Source of the DNA: Actinomycetota bacterium | GTDB taxonomy: Bacteria > Actinomycetota > Geothermincolia > Fen-727 > Anoxymicrobiaceae | Direction of reading: 5' to 3' | Assembly: GCA_020062425.1 (NCBI GenBank) | Contig: JAGUWJ010000168.1 | Span: 1-39,017, forward strand | DNA: 39,017 nucleotides | Part shown: piece after piece, positions 1-8,463 of the stretch | Numbering within the stretch: the first letter of the stretch is position 1 | Layout: the number at the start of each line of letters is the position of its first letter | The notes under the pieces: generated by a model | The model's input: only the letters and a program-made list of their open reading frames with translations | Told to the model about the DNA's origin: nothing | Database searches by the model: none | Made by a program: the position numbers and the translations under genes

Positions 1-1
1 A

Positions 2-163
2 GGGACCGCGGCGGTTACGCGTGTCCTCATCGAGACGTCGGACGGCGAGAAGACCTGGGGCACCATAGGGGTCAGCGAGAACATCATCGAAGCCAGCTGG
101 GAAGCGCTGGTCGACAGTCTGGAGTACGGGCTCGCGCACAAGAGGCAGCAGCCACACGAGTGA
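2..163 (+). CDS. cimA: Citramalate synthase, C-terminal fragment (5' truncated by window)
   Basis: Open frame from window start to TGA at 161-163: ...[52 protein letters not shown]; the [18 protein letters not shown] tail is typical of CimA. Confidence 0.8.
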   Translation, partial: GTAAVTRVLIETSDGEKTWGTIGVSENIIEASWEALVDSLEYGLAHKRQQPHE

Positions 164-175
164 GGGGGATGATGG

Positions 176-943
176 ATGCGGCTGGTCAGGTTCATGGCGG
201 AAGGCTGCACCGGCTACGGGGTCTACCGGGAGGACGGGGTCTATCCCGTCTCCTGGGAGCCTTACGACTACCTGGTCGACACCGTGGAGATAGTGGAGCC
301 CGGTTCGGTGACTTTCCTGTCCCCGGTCGTCCCATCCAAGATCATCTGTGTGGGGCTCAACTATTCAGACCATGCCGAAGAGCTGGGGATGGAAGTCCCC
401 GCTGAGCCTGTCCTGTTCATGAAAGGGTCCAACACGGTCCTTGACCCCGGCGGAGTCGTGCTGTATCCGGAACAATCGGGGCGGGTCGATTACGAGGGTG
501 AACTGGCGGTGGTGATGGGAAGCGAGACGCGCTCGGTGAGCGAAGGGGAAGCGCTCTCGCACGTGCTGGGGTATACCTGCGGCCTGGACATGACCGCGAG
601 GGACCTGCAGGCCCGCGACGGGCAGTGGACCAGGGCCAAGAACTTCGATACTTTCTGCCCTCTGGGGCCGTGGGTGGAAACCGAGGTGGACCCCTCCGAC
701 CTTGAGATAACCTGTCGCAGGAACGGTGAGGTCGTGCAGTCATCGCGGACCTCGCGGATGGTGTTCGCTGTGCCCGCACTTGTCTCGTTCATCTCGAATG
801 TTATGACGCTTTATTCTGGTGATATCATTATGACCGGCACACCGCCCGGTGTGGGCGAGGTGTCGCGCGGTGACAGGCTGGAAGTGACCATAGAGGGGAT
901 AGGAGCGCTCGAATGCAGCATAGAGGGAAGCGCCTGGACCTGA
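176..943 (+). CDS. Fumarylacetoacetate hydrolase (FAH) family protein
   Basis: KIICVGLNYSDHAEELG, LFMKGSNTV, DYEGELAVVMG, FDTFCPLGPWV, GDIIMTGTPPGVG motifs of the FAH fold. Confidence 0.92.
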   Translation: MRLVRFMAEGCTGYGVYREDGVYPVSWEPYDYLVDTVEIVEPGSVTFLSPVVPSKIICVGLNYSDHAEELGMEVPAEPVLFMKGSNTVLDPGGVVLYPEQSGRVDYEGELAVVMGSETRSVSEGEALSHVLGYTCGLDMTARDLQARDGQWTRAKNFDTFCPLGPWVETEVDPSDLEITCRRNGEVVQSSRTSRMVFAVPALVSFISNVMTLYSGDIIMTGTPPGVGEVSRGDRLEVTIEGIGALECSIEGSAWT

Positions 944-963
944 TGCCCCGCGGCGAGGGGCAC

Positions 964-2121
964 ATGGGTGACACCATACTCAAGACCGACGGTTTCGAGA
1001 TTCTCAAGCACGCTCTCACATATGTGCGGTACAACAGCTTCCTGTGGCCGCTCGCCTTCGTCATAGCGCTTGCCGGTGGTGGTGCCCAGGGCTTCAGTCT
1101 CTGGGTGCAGAGCCCCGTCTACAGGGGTTTCACCGGCTACTCGCCCGTGCACCTGGTGGGAGATCGCATAGTTGATTACGCGGAGGGAAACCCGTACTTC
1201 TGGGTGCTGTTCATCGCGGCCGGTGTAATTGTAGCGCTTGCGGTGATAGCTTTCGGGGTGATCGCTCAGGCCGCCGCGGTGGGAGGCGTTGCCGACATAG
1301 ACTCGTTCAGTGAGGGGAGGCTCAAGAGGTCCTGGCGCGACGGGCTGGACGCCTTCCCCAGGGCTTTCAAGCTGACCCTGGGATACCTGGTGCTGATGGT
1401 CCTGCTGGCGTTCCCGTCATTCCTGCTCTTCTGGCTGATGCCCGACAGCGACTCGATATTTCTCCTGCTGGCAGGGCTGCTCCTGGGGGGAGCTTTCGTC
1501 CTCATAGGCGCCGTTCTCATGGCTGTGGTGGAATTTGCCTTCAGGTACCTCGTGCTGCAAGGCACCAGGGTCGTCGAATCGGTGAGAATGTCCGTCGCCA
1601 CCTGCAGGAAGTACTGGAGAGAGGTCCTGGTAACGTACCTGTACGTGCTTATCATCAACATCGCTGCGGGATTCGGAATAGTCATTCTGATGGCGGTGAT
1701 AGGCTCACCCCTGGTGTGGATCTTCGAGAAGACCACAGAGAATCACAATCCGTTCCTAATCGCGGTCAGCATACTGGTATTCTTTGTCGCGTGGGCGCTG
1801 TCGGCGGCCCTTCTGGGAGTCTTTGCCATCACCGCGAGCGCCGTCTGGACGCTGACCTTCATCGACCTGCAGACGGCGATGCATACCTCCGACCAGTTCG
1901 AAAGGCTTCGCATGCCTGCACGGCCTCCGCTCGACAGCGTACCGGCGGGGGTGCCCGGGTTGGCCTCAGCCATGAGGCAGGGTACCGGGCCGTCGCCGAT
2001 CGGATCGCCAGCACCGGCCTGGAAAGCCGCTCCCAAGAAGTCAAAGGGCATCCTGGGTACAATAGGGGTGCTGCTTCTCCTCCCGATAGCCAGATTCTTC
2101 AAGCCCAAGCAGAAGGACTGA
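964..2121 (+). CDS. Multi-pass membrane protein of unknown function
   Basis: ORF open from 913; ATG at 964 follows gagggg and lies after the FAH stop. Several hydrophobic segments; basic C-terminus ending RFFKPKQKD. Confidence 0.75.
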   Translation: MGDTILKTDGFEILKHALTYVRYNSFLWPLAFVIALAGGGAQGFSLWVQSPVYRGFTGYSPVHLVGDRIVDYAEGNPYFWVLFIAAGVIVALAVIAFGVIAQAAAVGGVADIDSFSEGRLKRSWRDGLDAFPRAFKLTLGYLVLMVLLAFPSFLLFWLMPDSDSIFLLLAGLLLGGAFVLIGAVLMAVVEFAFRYLVLQGTRVVESVRMSVATCRKYWREVLVTYLYVLIINIAAGFGIVILMAVIGSPLVWIFEKTTENHNPFLIAVSILVFFVAWALSAALLGVFAITASAVWTLTFIDLQTAMHTSDQFERLRMPARPPLDSVPAGVPGLASAMRQGTGPSPIGSPAPAWKAAPKKSKGILGTIGVLLLLPIARFFKPKQKD

Positions 2122-2250
2122 ACGCAACAAACGGGGTCAGTCCCGGATTGTGTCCTTTCGCTCGCACTCGGGCGCGCGGTGACCCCACACGTAAGGCGTC
2201 GGCTCCGCCGCACCAGTGGCTCAGGGGTTTAAATCCCTAAAGAAAGAGTG

Positions 2251-2328
2251 TGGTGGCGCATAGGGGATTTGAACCCCTGTTACCGCCTTGAGAGGGCGGC
2301 GTCCTAAACCTGACTAGACGAATGCGCC
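2251..2328 (-). tRNA. tRNA-Glu (anticodon CTC), CCA encoded
   Basis: Minus strand GGCGCATTCGTCTAGTCAGGTTTAGGACGCCGCCCTCTCAAGGCGGTAACAGGGGTTCAAATCCCCTATGCGCCACCA; anticodon stem CCGCC/GGCGG, loop CTCTCAA; T-arm GGGGTTCAAATCCCC. Confidence 0.93.
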
Positions 2329-2449
2329 ATGTATTACGCGTGCCGCCCGGCCCGCGCCGGGTCCACCACTCGCGCATGATAGCAGAACCGCGCGCTTCAT
2401 ACAAACGCCCGTCTCACAACGACTGAGAGGGCGCTTTCAATAAAATAAA

Positions 2450-2523
2450 TGGCTGGGGGAGAAGGATTCGAACCCTCGCTACCTGAGCCAGAGTCAGGTG
2501 TCCTACCACTAGACGATCCCCCA
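2450..2523 (-). tRNA. tRNA-Gln (anticodon CTG), CCA encoded
   Basis: Minus strand TGGGGGATCGTCTAGTGGTAGGACACCTGACTCTGGCTCAGGTAGCGAGGGTTCGAATCCTTCTCCCCCAGCCA; loop CTCTGGC; acceptor TGGGGGA/TCCCCCA. Confidence 0.93.
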
Positions 2524-2536
2524 GCGGCTAAGAGTG

Positions 2537-2565
2537 ATGATACAAAATGCGCACTGATCCCACAA
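2537..2565 (-). promoter_or_regulatory. Putative sigma70-type promoter for tRNA-Gln/tRNA-Glu
   Basis: Minus strand TTGTGG (2565-2560) - 17 nt - TATCAT (2542-2537), just upstream of tRNA-Gln. Confidence 0.5.
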
Positions 2566-2574
2566 GCGCGGCAC

Positions 2575-3366
2575 TCACAGTGTGTTCTCGAACCATTCCC
2601 GCACCATGGACTCGCGCCCGCCAAGTTCGGCGTGCCAGACACCGGGCACGATGAAGGTCTCCGAGGGTGGGGACACCGATTGAGCGAAACGCTCGATATC
2701 TTCAGGCGGAAACACCTCCCACTCCCCGAAGATGAGGAACTTGGGGATGGGTGGAAGGTCATCGGCCACATCTTCAGGGCCCAGGTTCGGCCCAGGCTTA
2801 GGGGTCCTGTCCACTCGCATGCCGAGCAGCCGAAGGACCGCGCTGTCTATGAGGGGGCGGTCGAACCAGTCGCCGAACTCTACCATGCGTGGCGGGCAAC
2901 CGATGGACACGAACGAGTCGAAGACGGGCTTCCGCGCGGCCAGCAGGAAGCCTGCGGCCGCCCCAATTGAGTAACCCGTAACCCCTATCCTCTCGAAGCC
3001 GAGACTACGCACGTGTTCCACGACCGCCTCCAGATCCTGGGAGGGCTTGTCGAAGCGAAGTGGGCAGCGCCCGCTGCTCCGGCCGTGCCCCCGGAAGTCG
3101 AACATGAACACGGTGAAACCGGGCATCAGCTCGCGCGCCATGTTGACCATCCAGTGCTGGTAAGACCTTCCTATGGCCGCGTGGGCGAGTACTACCGCTT
3201 TCCGGGAAGAGCCGCCTTCGATGCGTGTGCAGAAGAGATCGACCCCGTCGGTGGAGCGGACCTTGAAGGTCGTGTGAGGCACGCCGCGCAGGCGCCTGCT
3301 CCTCATCAGCTCCTTGAGGGCGGGCTTCAACACAGCCAGAGCCTGCCTGTCACGCTCTCTCATCAA
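2575..3366 (-). CDS. Alpha/beta hydrolase
   Basis: VFMFDFRGHGRSSG, nucleophile elbow GYSIGA, C-terminal His in GVWHAELG; start TTG 3366 or ATG 3363 after GGAGGTGAGG. Confidence 0.88.
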   Translation of the reverse strand: MMRERDRQALAVLKPALKELMRSRRLRGVPHTTFKVRSTDGVDLFCTRIEGGSSRKAVVLAHAAIGRSYQHWMVNMARELMPGFTVFMFDFRGHGRSSGRCPLRFDKPSQDLEAVVEHVRSLGFERIGVTGYSIGAAAGFLLAARKPVFDSFVSIGCPPRMVEFGDWFDRPLIDSAVLRLLGMRVDRTPKPGPNLGPEDVADDLPPIPKFLIFGEWEVFPPEDIERFAQSVSPPSETFIVPGVWHAELGGRESMVREWFENTL

Positions 3367-3408
3367 TGCCTCACCTCCGAGTAGTATAATCGAGTGTGAG
3401 GTGACGTC

Positions 3409-3588
3409 GTGAGGAACAGGACTCGGAAGCGAGGAATATACCAGGGGATAAGGAAGCGGATTCCCGCCCCTACGAGGGTCGAGCGCGACCGGCGCGAACA
3501 GCTCAGAGAAAAAGAGGACGAGAAGGAGATGGGGGAGGAGAGCGCGTCGCGCCGCGACAGAGAGCAGAACGGGGAAGCGGAACGATGA
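3409..3588 (+). CDS. Small highly charged protein (59 aa), translationally coupled to cupin
   Basis: GTG 3409 to TGA 3586-3588: VRNRTRKRGIYQGIRKRIPAPTRVERDRREQLREKEDEKEMGEESASRRDREQNGEAER*. Stop overlaps the next ATG (ATGA). Just below the 60-aa cutoff of the ORF track. Confidence 0.5.
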   Translation: MRNRTRKRGIYQGIRKRIPAPTRVERDRREQLREKEDEKEMGEESASRRDREQNGEAER

Positions 3589-3908
3589 TACTGGAAAAGT
3601 CGTGGGGAGTGATAAGAGAGTACGTGCTGAACCAGGTCTGCACGGTGAGGATACTGGAGATGACCGCCGGCCAGTCCACCAGCGTGCACTACCACCGGCT
3701 CCGCGACGACATGTGGATTATCCTGGACGACGGCCTCGAAGTTGAGGTGGACGAAAAGCGTTATTTCCCTACCGCGGGGGACGAGTTCGTGATAAAGGCC
3801 GGAGTGCCCCACCGTATATTCGCCGGTGAGACAGGCGGAAGGGTGCTAGAGATAGACTTCGGCTTTACGACTGAGGACGACATCCTTCAGATCGAGTTCG
3901 AAGAATAG
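3585..3908 (+). CDS. Cupin-domain protein (mannose-6-phosphate isomerase type II-like)
   Basis: RILEMTAGQSTSVHYHRLRDDMWIILDDGLEVEVDEKRYFPTAGDEFVIKAGVPHRIFA cupin pattern. Confidence 0.88.
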   Translation: MILEKSWGVIREYVLNQVCTVRILEMTAGQSTSVHYHRLRDDMWIILDDGLEVEVDEKRYFPTAGDEFVIKAGVPHRIFAGETGGRVLEIDFGFTTEDDILQIEFEE

Positions 3909-3928
3909 AAGAGAGTTTGCTGGCTCTT

Positions 3929-5488
3929 TCAGGCAAGATGCCCACCCCAGCCGCCTCCGCCAGGTGTGAGGATCCTTATTACGTCGCCGCTGTTGACGCT
4001 GAAAGTGATCTTTGATGAAAGCTTTCTACGATTTCCTTCAGAGATGAGGTAATCGCGGCCCTGCTTCCCCGGTGCACCACCGGAAAGCCCCCATGGCCCG
4101 GTCTTCCTGCGATCGCCCATCACCGTCACAGTACAGTCTTCCAGCACCTCCAGCGCCCGGTCGAGCCCGTCGCCTCCGCGGTGAGCCCCGCTTCCACCGG
4201 AGCCGCGCCGTATCCTGTAGTGCAGCACCCGTAACGGGTAGGAGCATTCCAACGCTTCGATGGGTGTGTTCAGGGTGTTCGTCATGTGTGCCTGGGTCGC
4301 GCTGGCTCCAGCGAAAGCGGGGCCGCCGCCGGCACCTCCCGCTATGGTCTCGTAGTACGAGAACGGGTAAGGGCCTGACGCTCGCCCGATGGAGAGGTTG
4401 CTCATGGTTCCGTAGCTGGCGGCCGGCATCAGTTCCGGTAGAGCGTCCGAGAGAGCGCCGAGCAGGGCGTCCACGATCCTCTGAGAGGTCTCGATGTTTC
4501 CCCCGCAGACCGGCCGGGGTCTCTTCGCCGCCACAAGGCAGCCTTCGGGCACGAAGACCTCGATGGGCCTGAAGGCGCCGTCGTTGGCGGGAATGTCCCC
4601 TCCGGTGATACAGCGGAAGACATAGTAGGTCGCGGAAAGCGTGACGGACAACGGGCAGTTGAACGGACCCTCCACTGCGGGGGAGGTGCCGGTGAAATCG
4701 ACCAGTACGCTACCTGACTTGACGCTGACCTTCACCTTGACGGGGACAGGCTCGTCAGAGAAGCCGTCGTTGTCGAGGTGGTCGGTGAAAGCGTAATCGC
4801 CCCGCGGGATCCGGGATATGGCAAGGCGGGTCAGTTCCTCCGAGTAATCCATGAGGTCTGAGTATCCACGGATAAGCGCACCGGTCCCAAGCCTTTCAGC
4901 GAGAGCGAGGAGCCTATGCTCGCCTACGGAGTGGGCCCCGATCTGTGCGGCGATGTCACCGGACCTCTCTTCCGGGGTCCTGGAGTTGCGGCATATCAGG
5001 TCCACCACTCCCTGCTCGGGGTCACCATGTCTGCGTATGAGCACGGGGGGAAGGATAAGTCCCTCCTGGAAGATGTCGCTAGAGAGGGCGAGAGAACCGG
5101 GCGCCAGCCCACCCACGTCCGAGTGGTGGGCGCGGCTCGCCAGAAAACCGACCAGTCGGCGACCCTTGAAAGCGGGTGAGACCATCGAGATGTCGGGGAG
5201 GTGCGTGCCGCCTGAATACGGGTCGTTGAGAACGGCCACGTCGCCGGGCTTGAGGTTGAAGCGGTCGAGTACCGCCCGAACGGTCTCTGGCATCGCGCCG
5301 AGGTGCACCGGTATGTGCTCGGCCTGCGCCGCCAGCTTTCCTTCCGGGTCGAAAACGGCGCAGGAGTGGTCTTTTCGCTCCTTGATGTTGGGTGAGTAGG
5401 CGGAGTGGTGGAGCGCGGCGCCCATCTCCTCCGCGACGGCTGAGACCTGGTTCCGGAAGACCTCGAGGGTAAAGGCGCCGGCCCTCAT
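3929..5488 (-). CDS. Hydantoinase B/oxoprolinase family protein
   Basis: HHSAYSPNIKERKDHSCAVFD, VLNDPYSGGTHLPDISM, TPGGGGWG; typical HyuB family. Confidence 0.93.
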   Translation of the reverse strand: MRAGAFTLEVFRNQVSAVAEEMGAALHHSAYSPNIKERKDHSCAVFDPEGKLAAQAEHIPVHLGAMPETVRAVLDRFNLKPGDVAVLNDPYSGGTHLPDISMVSPAFKGRRLVGFLASRAHHSDVGGLAPGSLALSSDIFQEGLILPPVLIRRHGDPEQGVVDLICRNSRTPEERSGDIAAQIGAHSVGEHRLLALAERLGTGALIRGYSDLMDYSEELTRLAISRIPRGDYAFTDHLDNDGFSDEPVPVKVKVSVKSGSVLVDFTGTSPAVEGPFNCPLSVTLSATYYVFRCITGGDIPANDGAFRPIEVFVPEGCLVAAKRPRPVCGGNIETSQRIVDALLGALSDALPELMPAASYGTMSNLSIGRASGPYPFSYYETIAGGAGGGPAFAGASATQAHMTNTLNTPIEALECSYPLRVLHYRIRRGSGGSGAHRGGDGLDRALEVLEDCTVTVMGDRRKTGPWGLSGGAPGKQGRDYLISEGNRRKLSSKITFSVNSGDVIRILTPGGGGWGGHLA

Positions 5489-7491
5489 GAGGAAGCCTCC
5501 AGCTCCAGGTTGCCCATCATATCGACAGAGGCGCGCCAGCCCGGAGGTACCACGGTGGTGGTGTCATCCTGCACGATGAGGGCGGGCCCGGAGACGGGTC
5601 TCGAGGGGACGATATCCCATCTCGAGTAGACACGACCGGTGCAAGGGCGGCCGTCAAAATGCATCTCCTTTTCCGCGAGGGGCTCGCCTCGGCTTTGGAC
5701 GGTGGGAGGGGAGGCCTGAAGAGGTGACTCCTGGCGCGGGGCCCGGCAGCTGAGGCGCATGTTGACCACTTCTATCTCTTGATCGGGTCGAGAGTAGCCG
5801 AACTCGCTCGCGAACGCCTGCTCGAAATGAACGCGTATCTCCTGGAGATCCATGCGTGGGGCGGGGACGGAGACCTCGTGCGACTGCCCGCGGTAACGCA
5901 TGTCGAGGCTGGTGCGGAAACTGAGGACGCCCTTGAAGCCCTCTTTGCGCATCTCTGTCGTCGCCTGCGAGCGGAGTTCTTCGAGAGAACGCGACAGCGC
6001 TCCGACGCTTTTTTCGTCCAGCACGCACAGGATCGATCGGGTATGGTCGCGTCCGGGTTCGGCCAGCAGCATGCCCACGCTGGAGAAGAGCCCGGGGTGG
6101 ACGGGCACTATGACCCGAGGCATCTCGAGCCTCTGGGCAAGCTCGCAGGCGTGCATGGGCCCCGCGCCGCCGAAGGCTATGAGAGCGCAATCACGGGGGT
6201 CGTGCCCGCGCTCTAGGCTTATCTTCTTGACCGCACCCTCAGTGTGTGAAAGGGCTATCTCGAGAATTGCTTCGGCGACTTTGACCGCGTTGCGCCCGTA
6301 GGCGAGTTCCTTAAGCGCTCCTGCGCTGCGGTCGGGGAAGAGAGGCATGGTCCCTCCCAGGAACCACGCCGGTTCGAGCCTTCCCAGGGAGACGTTGGCG
6401 TCAGTCACAGTCGGGGACTTTCCCCTTCCGTAGCAGGCGGGTCCCGGATCGGCTCCGGCGCTTTCCGGACCGACCTTGAGTACCCCCGCCCGGTCAAGGA
6501 AAGCAATAGAGCCGCCGCCGGCCCCGATGGTGTGGATGTCAACCATGGGGAGAGCGACCGGAAGACCGCTTATGCGAGTGTCCCTGGTGATGGTAAGACC
6601 CTGGTCGATAAGAGAGACGTCGGTCGAGGTTCCACCCATGTCGAAGCTCACGGCCTTGTCGATTCCCAGGGAACCGGCGAGCCATCGAGCAGCAATCGCG
6701 CCACCGGCAGGGCCGCTCAGAATAAGGTCGGCTGGTCGGCTGCGAGCCAGCCGTGCCGAAACGGTGCCACCTGCGGAGTGCATGAGCCGAAGGCCGCCTC
6801 TCTTTCCGCCGTCTCTCAGCGAAGATTCGAGACGGTCCAGGTATTCCCCCATAACGGGAGCTATATAGGCGTTTATCAATGTGGTGGAGGCGCGCTCGTA
6901 CTCACGGTATTCTGGCAGGATCCGGCACGACAGCGACGTCTCGATGCCCAGGGCGGCGAGCTCTTCTGAGATCATCTCCTCGTGCTCTGGACGCTCGAAG
7001 GAGAAGAGCAGGCATACCGCCGCGGAACGGGCACCGCTCCGCGCGACGGCTCGTGACAGCTCGCGGGCGTCTTTCCTGGTGAGTTCTTTCAGGACCGTGC
7101 CCCCTGCGGTTACGCGCTCGGGGGCTTCAAAGCGGAGAGGCTTTCCCGCCAGCGGCCGAGGTTTGGTAACGGCGAGCGTGTACAGGTCAGGCCGTTCCTG
7201 TCTGCCTATCTCTATGATGTCCGAGAAACCTTCCGTACCGATGAACGCGGTGCGGGAACCCTTCCTCTCGAGGATGGCATTAGTAGCCACAGTAGAGCCG
7301 TGAACCACGGTTGCGCCGGAGGCTCCAGCTCCGCTGATGGCATCAAGGACGCCTTTTTCCGGTTCGTGGGGTGTGGATGGGACCTTCAGGGCGGTCAGCC
7401 CTGCGGTGTGTACGGCTATGAGGTCGGTGATCGTCCCGCCTACGTCAACCGCGACGAGCGAAATATCGCCTCCGCGAACATCCTCGATCAA
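5485..7491 (-). CDS. Hydantoinase/oxoprolinase family protein (HyuA-type)
   Basis: VAVDVGGTITDLIAV, HGSTVATNAILERKG, FDMGGTSTDVSLI, GAGGGSIAF. ORF opens at 7692 but homology begins at LIEDVRGGDISLVAVDVGG; likely TTG start ~7491 with upstream AAAGGA. Overlaps HyuB by 4 nt. Confidence 0.9.
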   Translation of the reverse strand: MIEDVRGGDISLVAVDVGGTITDLIAVHTAGLTALKVPSTPHEPEKGVLDAISGAGASGATVVHGSTVATNAILERKGSRTAFIGTEGFSDIIEIGRQERPDLYTLAVTKPRPLAGKPLRFEAPERVTAGGTVLKELTRKDARELSRAVARSGARSAAVCLLFSFERPEHEEMISEELAALGIETSLSCRILPEYREYERASTTLINAYIAPVMGEYLDRLESSLRDGGKRGGLRLMHSAGGTVSARLARSRPADLILSGPAGGAIAARWLAGSLGIDKAVSFDMGGTSTDVSLIDQGLTITRDTRISGLPVALPMVDIHTIGAGGGSIAFLDRAGVLKVGPESAGADPGPACYGRGKSPTVTDANVSLGRLEPAWFLGGTMPLFPDRSAGALKELAYGRNAVKVAEAILEIALSHTEGAVKKISLERGHDPRDCALIAFGGAGPMHACELAQRLEMPRVIVPVHPGLFSSVGMLLAEPGRDHTRSILCVLDEKSVGALSRSLEELRSQATTEMRKEGFKGVLSFRTSLDMRYRGQSHEVSVPAPRMDLQEIRVHFEQAFASEFGYSRPDQEIEVVNMRLSCRAPRQESPLQASPPTVQSRGEPLAEKEMHFDGRPCTGRVYSRWDIVPSRPVSGPALIVQDDTTTVVPPGWRASVDMMGNLELEASS

Positions 7492-7570
7492 AGTGTCATT
7501 TTCCTTTCGTCTGGCCAGGTGGATATTATAGAATAGCTGCAAGCACCAGCGGAGCAAGGCGGGTGGGACA

Positions 7571-8452
7571 ATGAGCGGCTCTCCCAATAACCGGGAAATC
7601 GTAGAGATGCTGCAGTCGTTCCGTGAAAGCCTGGAGGAAGAAAATCTGCAGGACCTGTACGACGAGGAGATCGAGCAGGTCGCTGAAGGCATCTACGGAG
7701 GACTGACCAGGTGCCTCGATGACGAACTGTTCATGCAGGAGTTCCTGCCGTACGGATATGTCTTCCGTGAGGCAGTGAGGCACGGCATTCGCAGGAGAGA
7801 CAAAGGATTCCCCGTAGAGAAAGTCATGAGAGAGCACATACTGCTGCGCGAGGCGTTCTGGAAGCACAGGAAGGACCAGGTGCAGAGGGTACACGATTTC
7901 GACGTGGAGAAGCGTACTCTACAGTGCTTCAACAGCCTGTTCCAGGCTACGCTGTACGCTTACCACGACAAGAGCCTGAGCATTGAGGTAATGGACGCGC
8001 TCCGGGACCCGCTGACCGGGGTCTTCAACGCGCATTACTTCAATACGCGCCTCGAGGAGGAGTTGAGACGCTCTGAGAGATATTTCAGAGACGTTACGCT
8101 GCTGGTATTCGAGCTCGATTCCAACAGGGCTGACCATTCCGAGGAAGAGGCCGAGCTGCTGCGGGCTTTCGTACGTGTGTTGCGCAGAAACGCGCGCTCG
8201 TCGGACATACCGGCCAGGGTGGACTACTCGAGGTTCGGGATCATCGCACCCGAGACCAAGATGGAGGGCGCCGAGGTCGTGGCTCTCAGGCTCAAGAACA
8301 AGGTGCTCAACTACTTCGCGGACCTTGGAAAGGGGTACGTTGGCGCCGAGGTCGGCGTCGGGCTTGCGTCTTACCCTGACCACGGGTACGATCCCGAGGC
8401 GCTCTTGAAGGAAGCCGACGATATGATGAAGAGGGAGGCCGCGGGACCCTGA
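7571..8452 (+). CDS. RsbRD-N-like/degenerate GGDEF domain protein
   Basis: C-terminal half has DPLTGVFNAHYF...EEELRRSERY and VGLASYPDHGYDPEALLKEADDMM of GGDEF domains, but DYSRF in place of GGDEF. Helical N-terminal half. Confidence 0.75.
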   Translation: MSGSPNNREIVEMLQSFRESLEEENLQDLYDEEIEQVAEGIYGGLTRCLDDELFMQEFLPYGYVFREAVRHGIRRRDKGFPVEKVMREHILLREAFWKHRKDQVQRVHDFDVEKRTLQCFNSLFQATLYAYHDKSLSIEVMDALRDPLTGVFNAHYFNTRLEEELRRSERYFRDVTLLVFELDSNRADHSEEEAELLRAFVRVLRRNARSSDIPARVDYSRFGIIAPETKMEGAEVVALRLKNKVLNYFADLGKGYVGAEVGVGLASYPDHGYDPEALLKEADDMMKREAAGP

Positions 8453-8463
8453 GGCCCGCAGCT

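Noticed and set aside
2181-2240. Possible extra plus-strand tRNA (T-arm-like GGGGTTTAAATCCC)
   Set aside because: No matching acceptor stem, D-arm or anticodon arm; treated instead as an inverted T-arm copy.
2397-2771. Minus-strand ORF ...AAGGSSSGRTPDSGSGSEGSNPSPPAIYF
   Set aside because: Translation of the tRNA-Gln gene itself plus the hydrolase in the wrong frame; spurious.
2449-2970. Plus-strand ORF MAGGEGFEPSLPEPESGVLPLDDPPA...
   Set aside because: N-terminus is the antisense translation of tRNA-Gln and the rest is antisense to the alpha/beta hydrolase; a classic tRNA-read-through artefact.
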